The notes under the pieces were generated by a model, which had not been told where the DNA came from, ran no database searches, and was given only the letters and a program-made list of their open reading frames with translations. The translations under genes were made by a program, and so were the position numbers. A stretch of DNA of 64,000 nucleotides from Rugalucina vietnamica (taxonomy: Eukaryota; Mollusca; Bivalvia; Lucinida; Lucinidae). The stretch is taken from the NCBI GenBank assembly GCA_964017185.1, contig OZ024870.1, forward strand, positions 24,823,621-24,887,620, read 5' to 3'. The stretch's first letter is position 1. Each line of letters opens with the position of its first letter. Positions 10,515 through 22,337 of the stretch are shown here, piece after piece.

Positions 10515-13165
10515 CTTATACAATATGATATCAACATATCTGGATGTGTTTTATATTTGTTATGACAGATCTTCACTAAGAATGGGATATTGTATTAAAC
10601 AGTTTGACAACATTCTTTGACATGATTTCAACAAATATTTTGACAAACATTCTATACTTTAATGTTTTATGATGTCTATATTGATGAAAGGTATCACCCA
10701 TGGGTGTCAGACATTAATAATACTTTGTCAAAGTTCCAGCATAGATTTTAGCAATACCAAAATTCTTGTATAATATGATATAAAAATATCTTGATTTGTT
10801 TTATATGTATAATGACTAATCTTCACTAAGAATATGATATTGTTTGAAACATATGGCAACATTCTTTGACATGATTTCAACAAATATTTTGGCAAGATTC
10901 CATATGTTAATATATATTGATGTAAACTATCAGCCACTTCCTATGTACAATTGTCAGAACCCTGAGTGTCAAGCACTATTTACACTTACTCAACATTTCA
11001 GCAGATATCTTACCAGTACCTGAATTTTTAATATTATATCAGCATATCTGACCAGTATAAATTTTAGAGCACTGAAATTCATATATATGCTATCAACATC
11101 TCTGGATGTGTTTTATACTTTTCATGGCAAATCTTTACTAAGAATATGATATTGTACTAAACATTTTGACAACATTCTTTGACATAATTTCAACAAATAT
11201 TTTGACCACATTCCATATTTTAGTGTACATTGATGTAACTTATCAGCCATTTTCTAAGTACAGCTGCCATAACATGAGATTCAAGCATTTGTTATACTCT
11301 GTCAGAGCTTCAGCATAAATTTAGCAAAAAATTCAAAATTTCAACAAATATTTTGACAACATTCCATATCTAAATGTATATTGGTGTAACTTATCAGGCA
11401 TGTCCTATATACAGTTGCTCTAACCATGAGGTTCAAGCATTTAACATATTTTGTCAGTGCTTCAGCATAAAGTTGGCAGTTCCAAAATCCTTGTATAATA
11501 TGATATCAACACATCTATGTGTTTTATATTTATTATGACAAATCTTCACTAAGAATTTAATATTGTTTTAAACATTTTGGCAACATTCTTTGACATTGTT
11601 TCAACAAATATTTTGGCAACATTCCATATCTTGGTGTACACTGATGTAAGTTATCAACCATTTCCTAGATACATTTGTCAGAACCTGAGTGTGAAGCACT
11701 ATTCATACTTTCTCAAAGTTTCAGCATAATGCAAAGCAGTGCCTGGATTCTTTTGCAATATGATACCAGCATATCTGGATTTGTTTTATATTTATTATGA
11801 CAAATCTTCACAAAGAATATGATATTGCATTAAACATTTTGGCAACATACTTTGACATGATTTCAGCAAGTATTTGACAACATTCCATATCTTAATCTAA
11901 TATAATGTCTATATTGGTGTAGGTTATCAGTTATTTTCTAAATACAGCTGCCAGAAAAATGAATGTCAAGTATTATTCATACTTTGTCAAGGTTTCAGTA
12001 TATATTTAAGCAGCACCTAAAATCTTATATGATTTTGTATCAACATATCTGTTTTAAGTTTACTATGACAAATCTTCACTAAGAATAAAATATGGTGCTA
12101 AATATTTTGACAACATTCTTTGACATAAATTTAACAAACATTTTGACAACATTCCTTATCTTAATGTATATATATTTATCAGGCATTTTCTATTTATATG
12201 CCAATGAGGTTCAAGCATTTAATATATTTTGCCAGTGCTTCAGCATAAAGTTGGCAGTTCCTTAGTGTGAAGCACTATTCATACTTTCTCAAAGTTTCAG
12301 CATAAATCATAGCGGTGCTTGGATTCTTATGTTATATGATACAAGCATATCTGCATTTGTTTTATATTTATTAAGACAAATCTTCACTAAGAATGTGATA
12401 TTGTATTGATTTTTACAAATCTTTTACAACATTCTTCATCTCAATATAATATTGATGAAACTAATCAGCCATTTTCTAAGTATAGCTGTCATAGCATTGA
12501 GGTTCAAACATTTGTTATACTTTGTCAAACTATAGCATAAATTAAGCAGTGCCAAAATTCTTGTTATATGATATCAACATATCTGAATGTGTTTCATATT
12601 TGTTATGGCAAATCTTCACTAAGAATGTGATATTGTCTGAAATATGTTGGCAACATTCTTTGACATGATTTCAACAAGTATTTTGACAACATTCCATATC
12701 TTAATATAATATAATGTCTGTATTGATGTAAGTTATTTTCTAAATACAGCTACCAGAATCCAAGCATTTTCATACTTTTTCAAAGTTTCAGTATAATTTT
12801 TAGACAACTGAAATTCATATATGCTATCAACATCTCTGGATGTGTTTTGTATTTTTCATGACAAATCTTCACTAAGAATATAATATTGTACTAAACATTT
12901 TGACAACATTTTCTAAGTACAGCTGCCATAACATGAGATTCAAGCATGAGTTATACTCTGTCAGAGCTTCAGCATAAATTAAGCAGTATCAAAATTTCAA
13001 CAAATATTTTGACAACATTCTATATCTTAATGTATATTGGTGTAACTTATCAGGCATGTTCTATGTACAGTTGCCATGACCATGAGGTTTAAGCATTTAG
13101 TATATTTTGTCAGTGCTTCAGCATAAAGTTGGCAGTTCCAAAATCCTTGTATAATATTATATCAA
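10515..13165. repeat. Degenerate tandem repeat array, about nine units near 290 bp
   Basis: The word CTTCACTAAGAAT (or a near variant) recurs near 10,571, 10,821, 11,133, 11,544, 11,806, 12,074, 12,382, 12,614 and 12,868, with spacings from about 230 to 410 bp. Each unit also carries, in the same order, TTTTGACAACATTC, TTTCAACAAATATT, TATCAGCCATTTTCTAA, a CAGCTGCCA word, TCAAGCATT and TTTCAGCATAAA. Units differ by indels and some carry partial duplications, for example the region near 11,330. It is AT-rich and non-coding, an old minisatellite or satellite-like array within an intergenic region or intron. Confidence 0.85.
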
Positions 13166-13175
13166 CATATCTCAC

Positions 13176-13344
13176 GACAAAGTTCTGGCGTTACTTTATA
13201 ATTAAGAGTTTCATGGTGGGCGCCGTCTAGCTTTCTAACGTTGATTTCTTTATCACAGTGCACTGTCACAAGGTGATTGATTATATCCTTGAACCCGCTG
13301 GATGTCTCTGTGCAATAGGCGCACGTGTAGGGCATTATACAACC
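13176..13344 (-). CDS. C2H2 zinc-finger exon (partial gene)
   Basis: On the minus strand the exon is preceded by a good 3' splice site (CATCTTTTGCAG) and followed by a possible donor (GTC|GTGAGATATG). It encodes MPYTCAYC followed by a spacing that fits C-x2-C-x12-H-x4-H, so one canonical zinc-binding finger is present, then a tail DGAHHETLNYKVTPELC. The exon is 169 bp long, so its ends are in different phases. Similar finger-plus-tail proteins exist as large families in cnidarians and molluscs (recollection, not checked). The tandem array on its 3' side would then be intronic. The remaining exons were not found. It could equally be an isolated gene fragment. Confidence 0.5.
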
Positions 13345-14110
13345 CTGCAAAAGATGTATATTGAAAGAAGAATAAGTCGAAGTATCAAATTTTGCTGCAT
13401 TGTGGTCTTACAAGTTGCCGTATTGTCTTTTAAGAAAATTTACATGTTGCCGTACACCAAACTGCTAAATCGCCGTACTCTCGTTTTGGGCAAAAACCCT
13501 ATTAAATCTATGTCGTCGGAACCGAAACTTTTACCAAGGATGAATTATAATGCCCTGAATATTTTGACACCAAAAACGAAAAGCAAAAGGCTTTTTAAGC
13601 ATGCAAAACGAACACATTTCGGTGGAAAATTGTGTTTTGGGTGGTACCAGGTCGCACCATTTCAGTGCGGTTTGCAGCTTACACAAACAACTGTTAAGTG
13701 TGCGAACCATGGACAATAGCTAAACATCTCTAGAAACGAACTCTAAATGTTTTAAAGGAAGATACTTATTAAAAAACCCATTGAATAAAACGTTTTACTT
13801 ACCCCACTAAGAGCCATGTCTGTCCTTTGTATCCATTCACCTGGTACCAAGTTCCGGAGTCGATGATACACGGTTATTCTTTGGATTATTCAAACACAAG
13901 TTCGTTACAACTATCAACGCCAGGAATAAAAAAAAACAACCTAAGGACCTCTTCAGTCTTTAAAACTAAGGACCTCTTCAGTCTTGTAACCTTTACTTGA
14001 AATTATTGTGGAAATTCATTTGTTCCAATTTGGTAAGCTTCCCAGTTTAGCATTTGTTTTCATTTCCGATTGCGGTTACGTAACATGTGTTTCTGAAGTA
14101 TTAATTTTAC
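13345..14110. other. No supported gene; short direct repeat
   Basis: Overlapping open frames on both strands (13,258-13,719 plus, 13,531-13,716 minus) have no recognisable domain. Positions 13,940-13,989 contain two adjacent copies of CTAAGGACCTCTTCAGTCTT, about 25 bp apart. Confidence 0.45.
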
Positions 14111-15699
14111 ACCGGTATGGAAACAAGCCAATGTCCAATTTCCATCGGTATGGAAACAAGCCAATGTCTGCCCAGTATTCAAGAAGGGGGACAAGTCTGA
14201 TAAAACAAATTACCGACCAATATCGCTATTACCAAATATGTCTAAAATTCTCGAAAAAATAGTATACAAACGTCTCTATGAGTATCTAATGGATAATAAT
14301 CTACTAACGCAGCATAACTCTGGCTTTAAGAAAAATGATTCCACAATAAACCAGTTACTTAAAATAATTCACCAGATTTATCAGGATGTAAATGATGGTA
14401 ACGATACGTGCTTGGTTTTCCTAGATGTATCTAAGGCTTTCGATAAGGTTTGGCATGAGGGGTTACTGTTCAAGATCAAACAAATGGGTATCACCGGCTC
14501 TTTACTTGACTGGCTTCAAAGCTATATCTCTGAGCGTCATCAGAAAGTTGTGCTAAACGGTATGGAATCAAACATGTGTTATTTAGAATCCGGGGTCCCC
14601 CAAGGATCGATATTAGGACCGCTGTTGTTTTTAATATTTGTTAATGACATCGTTGATGAAATGGAATGTATTGTAAATCTTTTTGCAGACGACACTTCTG
14701 TGCAACAAAAATAATTGATATAACCTCTTTTGATGCAGTCAATAGGGATCTTTTGCATCTGTCTAGATTTGGAAAACAATGGTTAATCATATTTAACGCA
14801 ATTAAAACAGAATACATGCTCATTACAAGAAGGCGAAACTGGCTCAATCACCCTGACTTATATCTAAATGGTGATGTTATATCAGAGGTTGATCAACATA
14901 CACATCTCGGCGTGACTATTAGTAATACACTCAGTTGGTCATTCCATATAAATGCAGCCATTGCAAGAGCAGATAAACGGCTATCTGTCATTCGTAGATG
15001 TCAAACAATCCTACCAAGAAGTTGTAAAGAAATGTTATATAAAACAACCATCCGCAAGTCTTAGACTACGGTGACATTATATATGACCCTTGCTTAAAAT
15101 CAGAATCTGAAGCTATTGAAAAATTCCAACGCAAAGCTGCCTTAGTATGTACAGGTGCCTTCCGGATCACTAGCAGTGAGCGTCTCTTAAACGAATTAGG
15201 CTGGGAGAAAATGGAAACTCGTCGAACAGTTCACAGACAAACATTATTCTATAAAATTGTAAACTCTCTTTCGCCCCCGTATTTAAGGCAAATATGTAAT
15301 CTCATACCTCACAACACCGATGCGTATAATCTACGAAGAAAGAACTCGCTTCTTGTACCTTTTATACATAAAGAAATCTTCTCTAAGTCGTTCTTTCCTA
15401 AAACAATACGGGAATGGAATAACCTCTCCGTAGACACTAAACGATCTGAAAGTGTCCAATCCTTCAAAAATAAGTTGAAAAACACATATGGTCCGAAAGA
15501 GGCAAATAAACTTTTTACATATGGGCATGGGCGGCCCACAATAAACCATTGTAGAATGCGTCTGGGTCTTAGTCATCTTCGAGGCCAACTTTTTAATTAC
15601 AAACTAATTGACACGCCGTTCGGTGAAAATGACACCTGTGACTATGTAGCCGAAACGCCGTCCCATTATTTATTCAATTGTCCTAGATATGCTGACGTA
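14111..15699 (+). mobile_element. Jockey/CR1-like LINE, 5' part of a 5'-truncated copy
   Basis: Translation from about 14,150 gives an RT domain: NYRPISLLPN, FLDVSKAFDKVWH (first catalytic Asp), GVPQGSILGPLLF and NLFADDTSV (YADD-box equivalent). One single-base shift in an A run near 14,708 breaks the frame and a second lies near 15,055. Beyond them the protein continues with HLGVTISNTLSW, REWNNLSVDTK and a C-terminal zinc-knuckle-like stretch MRLGLSHLRGQLFNY ... CDYVAETPSHYLFNCPRYADV. The endonuclease is missing. At the 5' junction a 32-bp duplication (CGGTATGGAAACAAGCCAAT at 14,113 and again at 14,145) is typical filler from aborted reverse transcription. The element resumes after the inserted DNA transposon at 18,746. 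Confidence 0.85.
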
Positions 15700-16157
15700 C
15701 AGTACAGTCCAGGGGGATTTTCACCAGCCCGCCCACCCCCGCGGAGAGGGGGCTGCAAGAAAAAGGATTGAAATTTTAATATCCACCGCGGAAACGCCCT
15801 AGTCGGCGGGATTGCGGAGTTTCCGCAGCGGGGTAAAGAAATAGAAATTTTATCGTCCGCGCTTACCTGTATTTTTGTCTCTAACTTTCCACCGCGGACC
15901 CGCGGTGGAATGATGATGAATAAGGAAAGTGGGCGGGGCTTGTTTCCAATTTATTGTAATGTATACTTGTACTTAGACCCGAGTTTAAATCTAATTCGAT
16001 TATTATTTTTGTTTCATGTATCTTAATTAAAAATACATGTTTTACGATTATAAAGTGTAAATGCATTTCTGTCACGAAAATCCCAGATTCTGCATGGTTG
16101 TTGAATCACTTCAGTGAAAGATATAAGATATGGTACGACGCACACACACCTAAAGGC

Positions 16158-16162
<5 letters not shown>

Positions 16163-16204
<42 letters not shown>
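16163..16204. repeat. (GA)n microsatellite
   Basis: About 20 GA units lie inside the 3,046-bp DNA transposon. The SLSLSLS reading on the minus strand is a translation artefact. Confidence 0.95.
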
Positions 16205-16206
<2 letters not shown>

Positions 16207-16270
16207 AAAATCTTATTTTCATGTGACAATAATAGACACAAGGTTAACATAAGTAAATGCTTACGTTGAA

Positions 16271-16271
<1 letters not shown>

Positions 16272-16310
<39 letters not shown>

Positions 16311-16311
16311 C
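16272..16311. repeat. Poly-T tract, about 40 bp
   Basis: This is an uninterrupted T run inside the DNA transposon. It may be the tail of a short retrosequence on the minus strand, but I see no body attached to it. Confidence 0.9.
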
Positions 16312-16417
16312 TTGAAACATTTTCTTACACAAAGTATACTTCATACTGGTACACAATAAAAAAATATTATTTTTATAAACCGATGATTTTAATTGTTATC
16401 TGAAGCTACTGATATGA

Positions 16418-16653
16418 GCCGTGTCATGAGAAAACCAAAACTGTGCATATACAAAAACAAAGGCGCAGATCAGCTTCGCAGTTACTGCAAAGCTGATGAA
16501 TCCCTTTGTTTTCGCTTAACAGATAGTACAATTCCTCTACTTTCTAAATCCGAAATTTCCAGTCTATAGCCTTCTTCTGTGACTGTACAGCTCGGTTTGT
16601 GTCGAATCTGTTCTGAAACCACATTGTTGGTTTTCTGGTGATGTGGCTCTAAG
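16418..16653. repeat. MITE family 2, near-complete copy
   Basis: It starts GAGCCGTGTCATGAGAAAAC and ends with the inverse GTTTTCTGGTGATGTGGCTC. The interior holds AAGGCGCAGATCAGCTTCGC, then its inverse without the outer part, then CTGTGACTGTACAGCTCGG. Related copies lie at 16,972, 17,376, 34,084 and 1,153. It is nested in the 3,046-bp DNA transposon. Confidence 0.75.
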
Positions 16654-16971
16654 GCTTGAGTTTACTGTCAAATGAAAATAAAAAAAAAAGATTTTACAAC
16701 ACTTTACAATCAAAAGGAAACATACAAAGACACATTTGTGAAAAATATGTATCATCGTTGAATCTGAAACATGACGACTAGACAACAGAGTGTATGGTTA
16801 CACTGTCTCTCTCTCTCTTTCTCTCTGCTCCTCTACCCTACACTAATTTACTAACTATGTGTTAGGCGCACAGTCTGATCCAATTTGGCGGCCTAGCATA
16901 TCTCAAATTCTTCAGCCATCTTATGATGTGACAATCACAGCACATAATCCGTATTCAGATTTTAGAAAGTA

Positions 16972-17170
16972 AGCCGCCTCATGAGAAAACCAACAATCTG
17001 CATATGCGAAACCAAAGGCGCAGATCAGTTCGCAGTAACTGCGAAGCCGATCATCGTCCTTGTTTTCGTTACACGGATAGTACAATTTCTCTATTTTCTA
17101 AATCTAAAATTTACTGCCTCCAGTCATCGTCTGTGCCTGCACAGCTCGGTTTGCATTTGTGTAGAAACCC
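16972..17170. repeat. MITE family 2, truncated copy
   Basis: It begins AGCCGCCTCATGAGAAAACC and carries GGCGCAGATCAGTTCGCAG and the CTGCACAGCTCGG word. The right inverted end is missing or badly decayed. Confidence 0.65.
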
Positions 17171-17375
17171 TTGTGGTGTAGATCTTTTGCCAAGTCATGT
17201 CCAGTAATATTGTCATAGAGGCACACGTTTGACACCTTAGGGGTATTATTACCTGTTATATAATGACACCATTCATTGATAAGTTTTATTGCTCAGGTAC
17301 AGTAAGTTGCTAATCCCCTGTAAATCACATTGTTGATGAAATAGTTGAAGCATAAAACGAATAGAATAGAAAAGA

Positions 17376-17581
17376 AATGAGCCTGCACATGAGAAAACCA
17401 ACAAACAATATAAGTATCCGAACCGGTCCGACAAAAACCAACCTGTACAGTCACATAAACAGACTAGAAGCATGAATAGTCGAAGTTTTGTAGTTATCAA
17501 AAAGGCTCTGAACACCTGCGCTGATCTGCGCCTTTGTTTTCGCTTAATATGCAGATTGTTAGGTTTCTGATGTGGCGGCTC
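17376..17581. repeat. MITE family 2, inverted copy
   Basis: The left end GAGCCTGCACATGAGAAAAC and the right end GTTTCTGATGTGGCGGCTC are inverted with respect to one another. The interior is in the opposite orientation to the two preceding copies (CAACCTGTACAGTCAC first, then CTGATCTGCGCC). Confidence 0.65.
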
Positions 17582-17739
17582 AAATTTTAATTTTGAAATG
17601 TTTTGTCACAATCAACAAATTTTCATAAATTTTGGGACGAATTCCGACATTGCAAACATTTTGTTTAACCAATTTACGTAATTTTATATCTTTTAAGGCT
17701 TGTGTCTGTATTACCCTGTTTGTGTCAAAAATGTATACT

Positions 17740-17900
17740 TGCACCAGGAAAAAATAAACATTAAATGTTTGGCCCGTATAAACTTGGGTATACAGGGGTT
17801 TACATTTTTTTTTTCTCCAAAACAGATTGTTGGTACTCTTTAGAATTGCCTCGGCGAGACGGTTCTCGCGTGTACCCACAATTTGTGCGTTAAGTCTTAT
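17740..17900. repeat. Degenerate MITE family 1 fragment
   Basis: It shares the central palindrome (GCCTCGGCGAG with flanking GTACCCACAAT and its inverse) and a TATACAGGGGT word with the better copy at 33,025-33,300. The terminal repeats are not recognisable. Confidence 0.45.
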
Positions 17901-18745
17901 GACAGTATGCTCCATGGTGAGAAATGTGATCTTGACTAATTAACTTTAAACGAACTGCTTTTGATTCTAGAAATTAATATTTAAATGATGCTAAAATATT
18001 AAGTGCATTATATAGCTTATTGACAGAGAAGCCATAAATTGGCATGTCCTTATAAGTATTACCTGTTAAATTAACAGGTGGCAAATGTGTGGTCAGCAAT
18101 GAGTTATTATTGGACACGACAAGCAATAAAAAAGTTTCTTCACTTGCAATCATGTATATTAGAATGGAAAACAAAATTTTTCACATCAAAGCCCAACTTC
18201 ATATATTTTGCAGAATAAATAACTAAAGAAAAAGAGAGGCAAAGATGCTAAATATTTTGATTTGAACATTGAATGTACATAGAAAGAACAAACACATGGG
18301 TGAATAAGAAAGCAAGAATGAACGAATGAATGAATGTTTCAATTTTGCTATTGACTGTCAAATGTGTATCTTCATTTGAATGACAGCATGACTGAAAGTA
18401 AGAAAGAAGAGATAGAAGAAATTTACTTTTTTGAGATGAATACCAAATATATTTGCAATGTAGCACGAGTGAAAATTTAGATGTTTTCAAATCACGAGAT
18501 GTGTGAGATAACTGTACCTGTCAATCATTATGACGTCATTACTTTTCATTGGAAATCCTCCGCAAACCCGCGGTGGAATTATACAGGTAACGGGAGGATC
18601 CTCCGCGGATCCGCCGCAATCCGCGGCGGGATTGAAATATTCCGCGGTGGGATTATAAGCGGACAGGTGAGCGGGATTGCGGGGGGCTCAGAGAAATCGT
18701 CCGCGGGGGTGGGCGGGCTGGTGAAAATCCCCCTGGACTGTACTG

Positions 18746-19036
18746 TACGACGCACAATGTTATCTTCTATATCAGAAATTGTTTTTCCAGGTGTCAACCA
18801 AAATACATTGTTAACCTTATGCCTGAATATCTTTGCGGTGTTCTGATGAAAGGATCAGAAACATTAAGTCTGGAAACAAATAAAGACATATTTAAGCATG
18901 TTTTTCGGTTTATTGACGAATCCGGGCGTTTCAATCAAAACGTTGATACCGCTGCACACGACTAGTATACATATACAGAAATATTTATACTACATATCTA
19001 GTTTGAAACAAATACAATCACATGAGTACACATATT

Positions 19037-19091
<55 letters not shown>

Positions 19092-19255
19092 CATCCCACC
19101 GGACTTGTACAAATGTAAATATTCGTTGTTACTGTGTGTATTTATGTTTTGTTTTCTGTTTGTATTTGTACATATGTTTGTGAGGAGACCTACCAGTGAC
19201 CCACGGGTTGTTAGGAATCCTCGTTAAAGAAATAAAGCATTAAAATTAAAATTAA
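18746..19255 (+). mobile_element. Jockey/CR1-like LINE, 3' part after the inserted transposon
   Basis: The protein reading continues directly from 15,697 across the insertion (RRTMLSSISEIVFPG, then KHVFRFIDESGRF and a stop near 18,930), with a frame change near 18,820. The 3' untranslated region contains a (TC)n expansion and ends at CGTTAAAGAAATAAAGC followed by an ATTAAA-type tail at 19,233-19,255. Confidence 0.8.
19038..19086. repeat. (TC)n microsatellite
   Basis: About 24 TC units lie within the 3' untranslated region of the split LINE. Confidence 0.95.
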
Positions 19256-19348
19256 TTTTACACTGACAACGGAGCAAAAACCCTAGTGGAATAAAAGTTA
19301 TTCATGTCTCTATAGAGGCGCTTTTTCGTCTTTTTAAAGGAAACAGAA

Positions 19349-19610
19349 AGGTACAAGTAGGCAATGATCAGGAAAAGGCGCAATCAGAAAAAAATTCCCA
19401 CTCCAAAAAACCGAGGTGGGAAAAAACTTAATTGACTGAACATATCGTAAGCCGAGTGTGCAGCTATTTCCCAATAGGCGGCCACTCAGTTACCCAAACT
19501 TAACTAAAACCATGAACACGTACATAAGCGCAAACATTCGACTCAAAAACATAAAACAAACAGAACAACATCAGGAGTATCGCATTGGAACGATCAGTAA
19601 TATAAAAGGA
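19349..19610 (-). mobile_element. 5'-truncated RT-element tail
   Basis: On the minus strand it ends with the family terminus (GTACAAGTAGGCAATGATCA on the plus strand at 19,350) and extends about 260 bp into the shared 3' untranslated region (ACCGAGGTGGG, CGTAAGCCGAG, GCCACTCAGTTACC, GAACGATCAGTAA). It abuts the LINE 3' end within about 100 bp. Confidence 0.75.
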
Positions 19611-21319
19611 TCACGTCAAAACCCGTATTCAGTTTGCCTAGATTTTGAAAGCCCTCATTGAGAAACATGCATAAATAATGCCTGTAATTGTGTGTTTTTG
19701 TGGAAGCCTGACATCCTGTGCATACAACACAGAAAGTTTGATTTGAAAATTTTACATATACACTCCATAACGTTTTTTTTTTTTTTTTTGTTTTTGTTTT
19801 TGTTTTTTTTTATGGGGGAGGGGGGGTGCAGGGGTAATTTTTTGACAAAATATTTTGATACCAAAAACCAAGATTTTCTCAAGTATTGGTCGAACTACAT
19901 GGTAAAATAATATTTGCAGCGTAAAACAAAGCTGCAAATGATCACATTTTGATAAAAACGAGTTAAAATAGTTCAATGTTTTTGTCAAATAGTTATTTTA
20001 TCTTTAACTTTTGAATATTGCCTGTAATGTCTATATCCTACACTGTCATCATTCAGGTGTATCACAAATACATACTGTCTACATGAAATTCAAGGTGAAT
20101 ACTCTACATGTCTGATAAATGTACCTTTTTATACATGCAAGCAACAAAAAACGACTATTTGTGCTTGAAGGCTAGTAAATATTTGCCCACTTATTTTGAG
20201 CAACACAGTTTGTTTGACATAACATTTAGCAAAACATAGAACCGGATGACTATGCAGACATGATTTGCCACAAATATGCTAACACAAGCTTACATGTTAC
20301 TAAGCCAAGACAAAGGTATGTGTCATATCACCACTTAGACATAAACAAACACATTAGTACAGACACTCTTATTTTTAAAACCTTACGAGTGATGATCATC
20401 AAAGTTCACCAGACGTGTGCAGATGGCAGACTTTTACCTGGTGTGGCTATTTTTCAAACACTAGGTCATGTTCAGCCAGATAGAAATATGTATATAAACA
20501 AGCTACAGTCCTAAACAAAATTATTAAAGTCACTTGATTTGATGGTCTAGCATTATAGATTTTGAGTATTTTGACAACCTTCCCCCCCCCGGGACCAAGC
20601 ATGTCATTTTTATATGATGTCTGTAATGTAAAACTACAATTGTGTGCAAAAGGATTTTCTTTGTCCCGGGGGGGGGGGGGGACACACCTGAAAAAATCTT
20701 TTTTAAATATCCATTAAGGTTACTTGCAGAAACTGTTTTCACACCAAAAATTTCAATTTGTACTTTTTCCTGGATGAAAACATTCTAGGAATCAATGAAG
20801 GCATATTCAAGCTATTTAATTCACTGACAAAAACGTGTTTTTGAAATAAAAACTTACGGTATTTCGCCTTTTCTATAGGCAGTCTCCCATACAGAATGGA
20901 CGTTCTCCTTACCGGGGGTGCTTAAATAAATTTTATAGGGCCCTCCCTCATCTTCTGTACAGTATAAACAATCATCTTCTGTATAAAGTCTTTATAAACG
21001 TTGCAAGATATGTTTTAAATAGCTCTATCCTAGTAATGTAAAAGTAACATTTTTTTCTCATTCATTTATCAAAATGCTAACTGTGCCTTATTTCACTATG
21101 CTATCTGGTAATTTGTTCCGTTGTGGGAATATATTTGCAAATTTATGGTCTTGATTTTATCACGATGTTTGGGAAGTTCAAATCTATATTGGTCTAAGGC
21201 AAGTAAGACAAAATTAAAATGACGAATTATTCTCGAAAGGCAAAGTTTCATCAAGTCCAATTCATTTTAAGCCTATTGTCTTTATGCATGTCTATTAAAA
21301 TGTCAAATTTAGCAAACTC

Positions 21320-21359
<40 letters not shown>

Positions 21360-21495
21360 ATACTGTCATTATGCATTTACACACGCATCGACTTATCCGT
21401 GTGACGCCAAAGGTTTTAGATACTGACATACTTGTATGCCTGACAAGTACGTGTATGTATACATATGTCAATTTACATGGACATTAAACAGTTTT
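19611..21495. other. No gene; low-complexity tracts
   Basis: A T-rich tract lies at 19,772-19,811. A C run at 20,582-20,591 followed by GGGACC and a G run at 20,668-20,679 preceded by GTCCC form a GC-rich inverted pair about 80 bp apart. A T run of about 35 bp lies at 21,321-21,355. Open frames in this stretch translate these tracts or have no recognisable features. Confidence 0.5.
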
Positions 21496-21499
21496 TTAA

Positions 21500-21698
21500 G
21501 TCCCAGTCCCACTGCGCTTAAGATCGCTATACGATTGTCTTAATATCAATTTTGGTGTCATTTCTTTGACTCCGATATGCCAATTAGGAAAGCAGAGACA
21601 CGTTGGTAAACATATTACAATTTTTGCATACGCAGTCTTATTAATAAACTTGTGATTAGACAATCGTACGATTGCTTACAATTCAGTGGGATTGGTAC
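21500..21698. repeat. MITE, about 199 bp, flanked by TTAA
   Basis: The left end GTCCCAGTCCCACTG and the right end CAGTGGGATTGGTAC are imperfect inverted repeats, and the pairing extends to a CGATTGTC word on both sides (21,532 and 21,659). TTAA lies immediately outside at 21,496-21,499 and 21,699-21,702. The TTAA target points to a piggyBac-type mobiliser, which is inference because no transposase is present. Confidence 0.7.
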
Positions 21699-21702
21699 TT
21701 AA

Positions 21703-22239
21703 TAAATAGAGTTTGCTTATCTGGCCAGAGCTTTGTATTAAATAACGATAATGGCTTGAAAATGTGTTTTAAATAATTGTTTAACATCTCCCATTGTTTT
21801 ACTGTTGTGTCTAATATTTTTCGACAAGTGCGGCATTTATCCCAGTACCTTCCGAAATACTGATCATTTTTTACTGATAAATGCAGATCTGAAAACCAAA
21901 AATTCGACCATAACATTCAAATATCTTAGGCTATTGAAGTAAGCATAATATGTTCGGACCTATGATTTCATCAATTTTGTCAATGAAATTGAAGTATGCT
22001 TAATAAATTTTTGCCAATGGAATATACTGACCATGAATAAATATTGTTATAAAGGGTGCGATATAAATTGATAAAACTAATGCAATATACCGGCATTGTA
22101 TATTCAGCAACACATGACCGTATATTATTGCGAATATTCTTACTTTGAGATCAGCAAGAATATTCAGAGTATCAAAACTATTTTTTTTTTATGTAGAAAT
22201 GTGTACATGTTAGGTCTATGACCTTTTGTATTGAATAAA
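21703..22239. other. No recognisable gene or element
   Basis: AT-rich sequence. The short open frame at 21,683-21,916 (minus) overlaps the MITE end and has no supporting feature. Confidence 0.45.
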
Positions 22240-22296
22240 GTTTCTTCTTCTTCTTCTTCTTCTTCTTCTTCTTCTTCTTCTTCTTCTTCTTCTTCA
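22240..22296. repeat. (TTC)n microsatellite
   Basis: About 19 TTC units immediately follow the word ATTGAATAAAGTTTC. That arrangement resembles the microsatellite-tailed 3' end of a non-LTR retroelement or SINE, but no body was recognised upstream. Confidence 0.9.
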
Positions 22297-22337
22297 GTTT
22301 GCATAATATAAGTACATGTAGCTGATTGTTAATTAAG

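Larger units (their letters stand above)
15700..18745. mobile_element. DNA transposon, 3,046 bp, perfect 46-bp TIRs, TA target
   Basis: The left end starts CAGTACAGTCCAGGGG and the right end is its exact inverse. The identity runs 46 bp (15,700-15,745 against 18,745-18,700), after which the two ends differ but both stay rich in CCGCGG words. It is flanked by TA at 15,698-15,699 and 18,746-18,747. Removing it restores the LINE reading GCTGACGTACGACGC (A-D-V-R-R), which proves both boundaries. A TA duplication with CAGT ends suggests the Tc1/mariner or another TA-targeting group. No transposase frame is visible and the interior is filled with MITEs and simple repeats, so it looks non-autonomous. 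Confidence 0.9.

Noticed and set aside
13258-13719. 153-codon open frame on the plus strand
   Set aside because: Overlaps the zinc-finger exon on the opposite strand and shows no protein-like motif of its own.
15211-15771. Last 25 or so codons of the LINE frame after 15,700
   Set aside because: They run into the terminal repeat of the inserted DNA transposon (GGFSPARPPPRRGG-type reading) and are not part of the LINE protein.
16023-16250. Ser-Leu repeat protein on the minus strand
   Set aside because: Translation of the (GA)n microsatellite.
18481-18846. 121-codon open frame on the plus strand
   Set aside because: A composite of transposon end and LINE continuation, not a gene.
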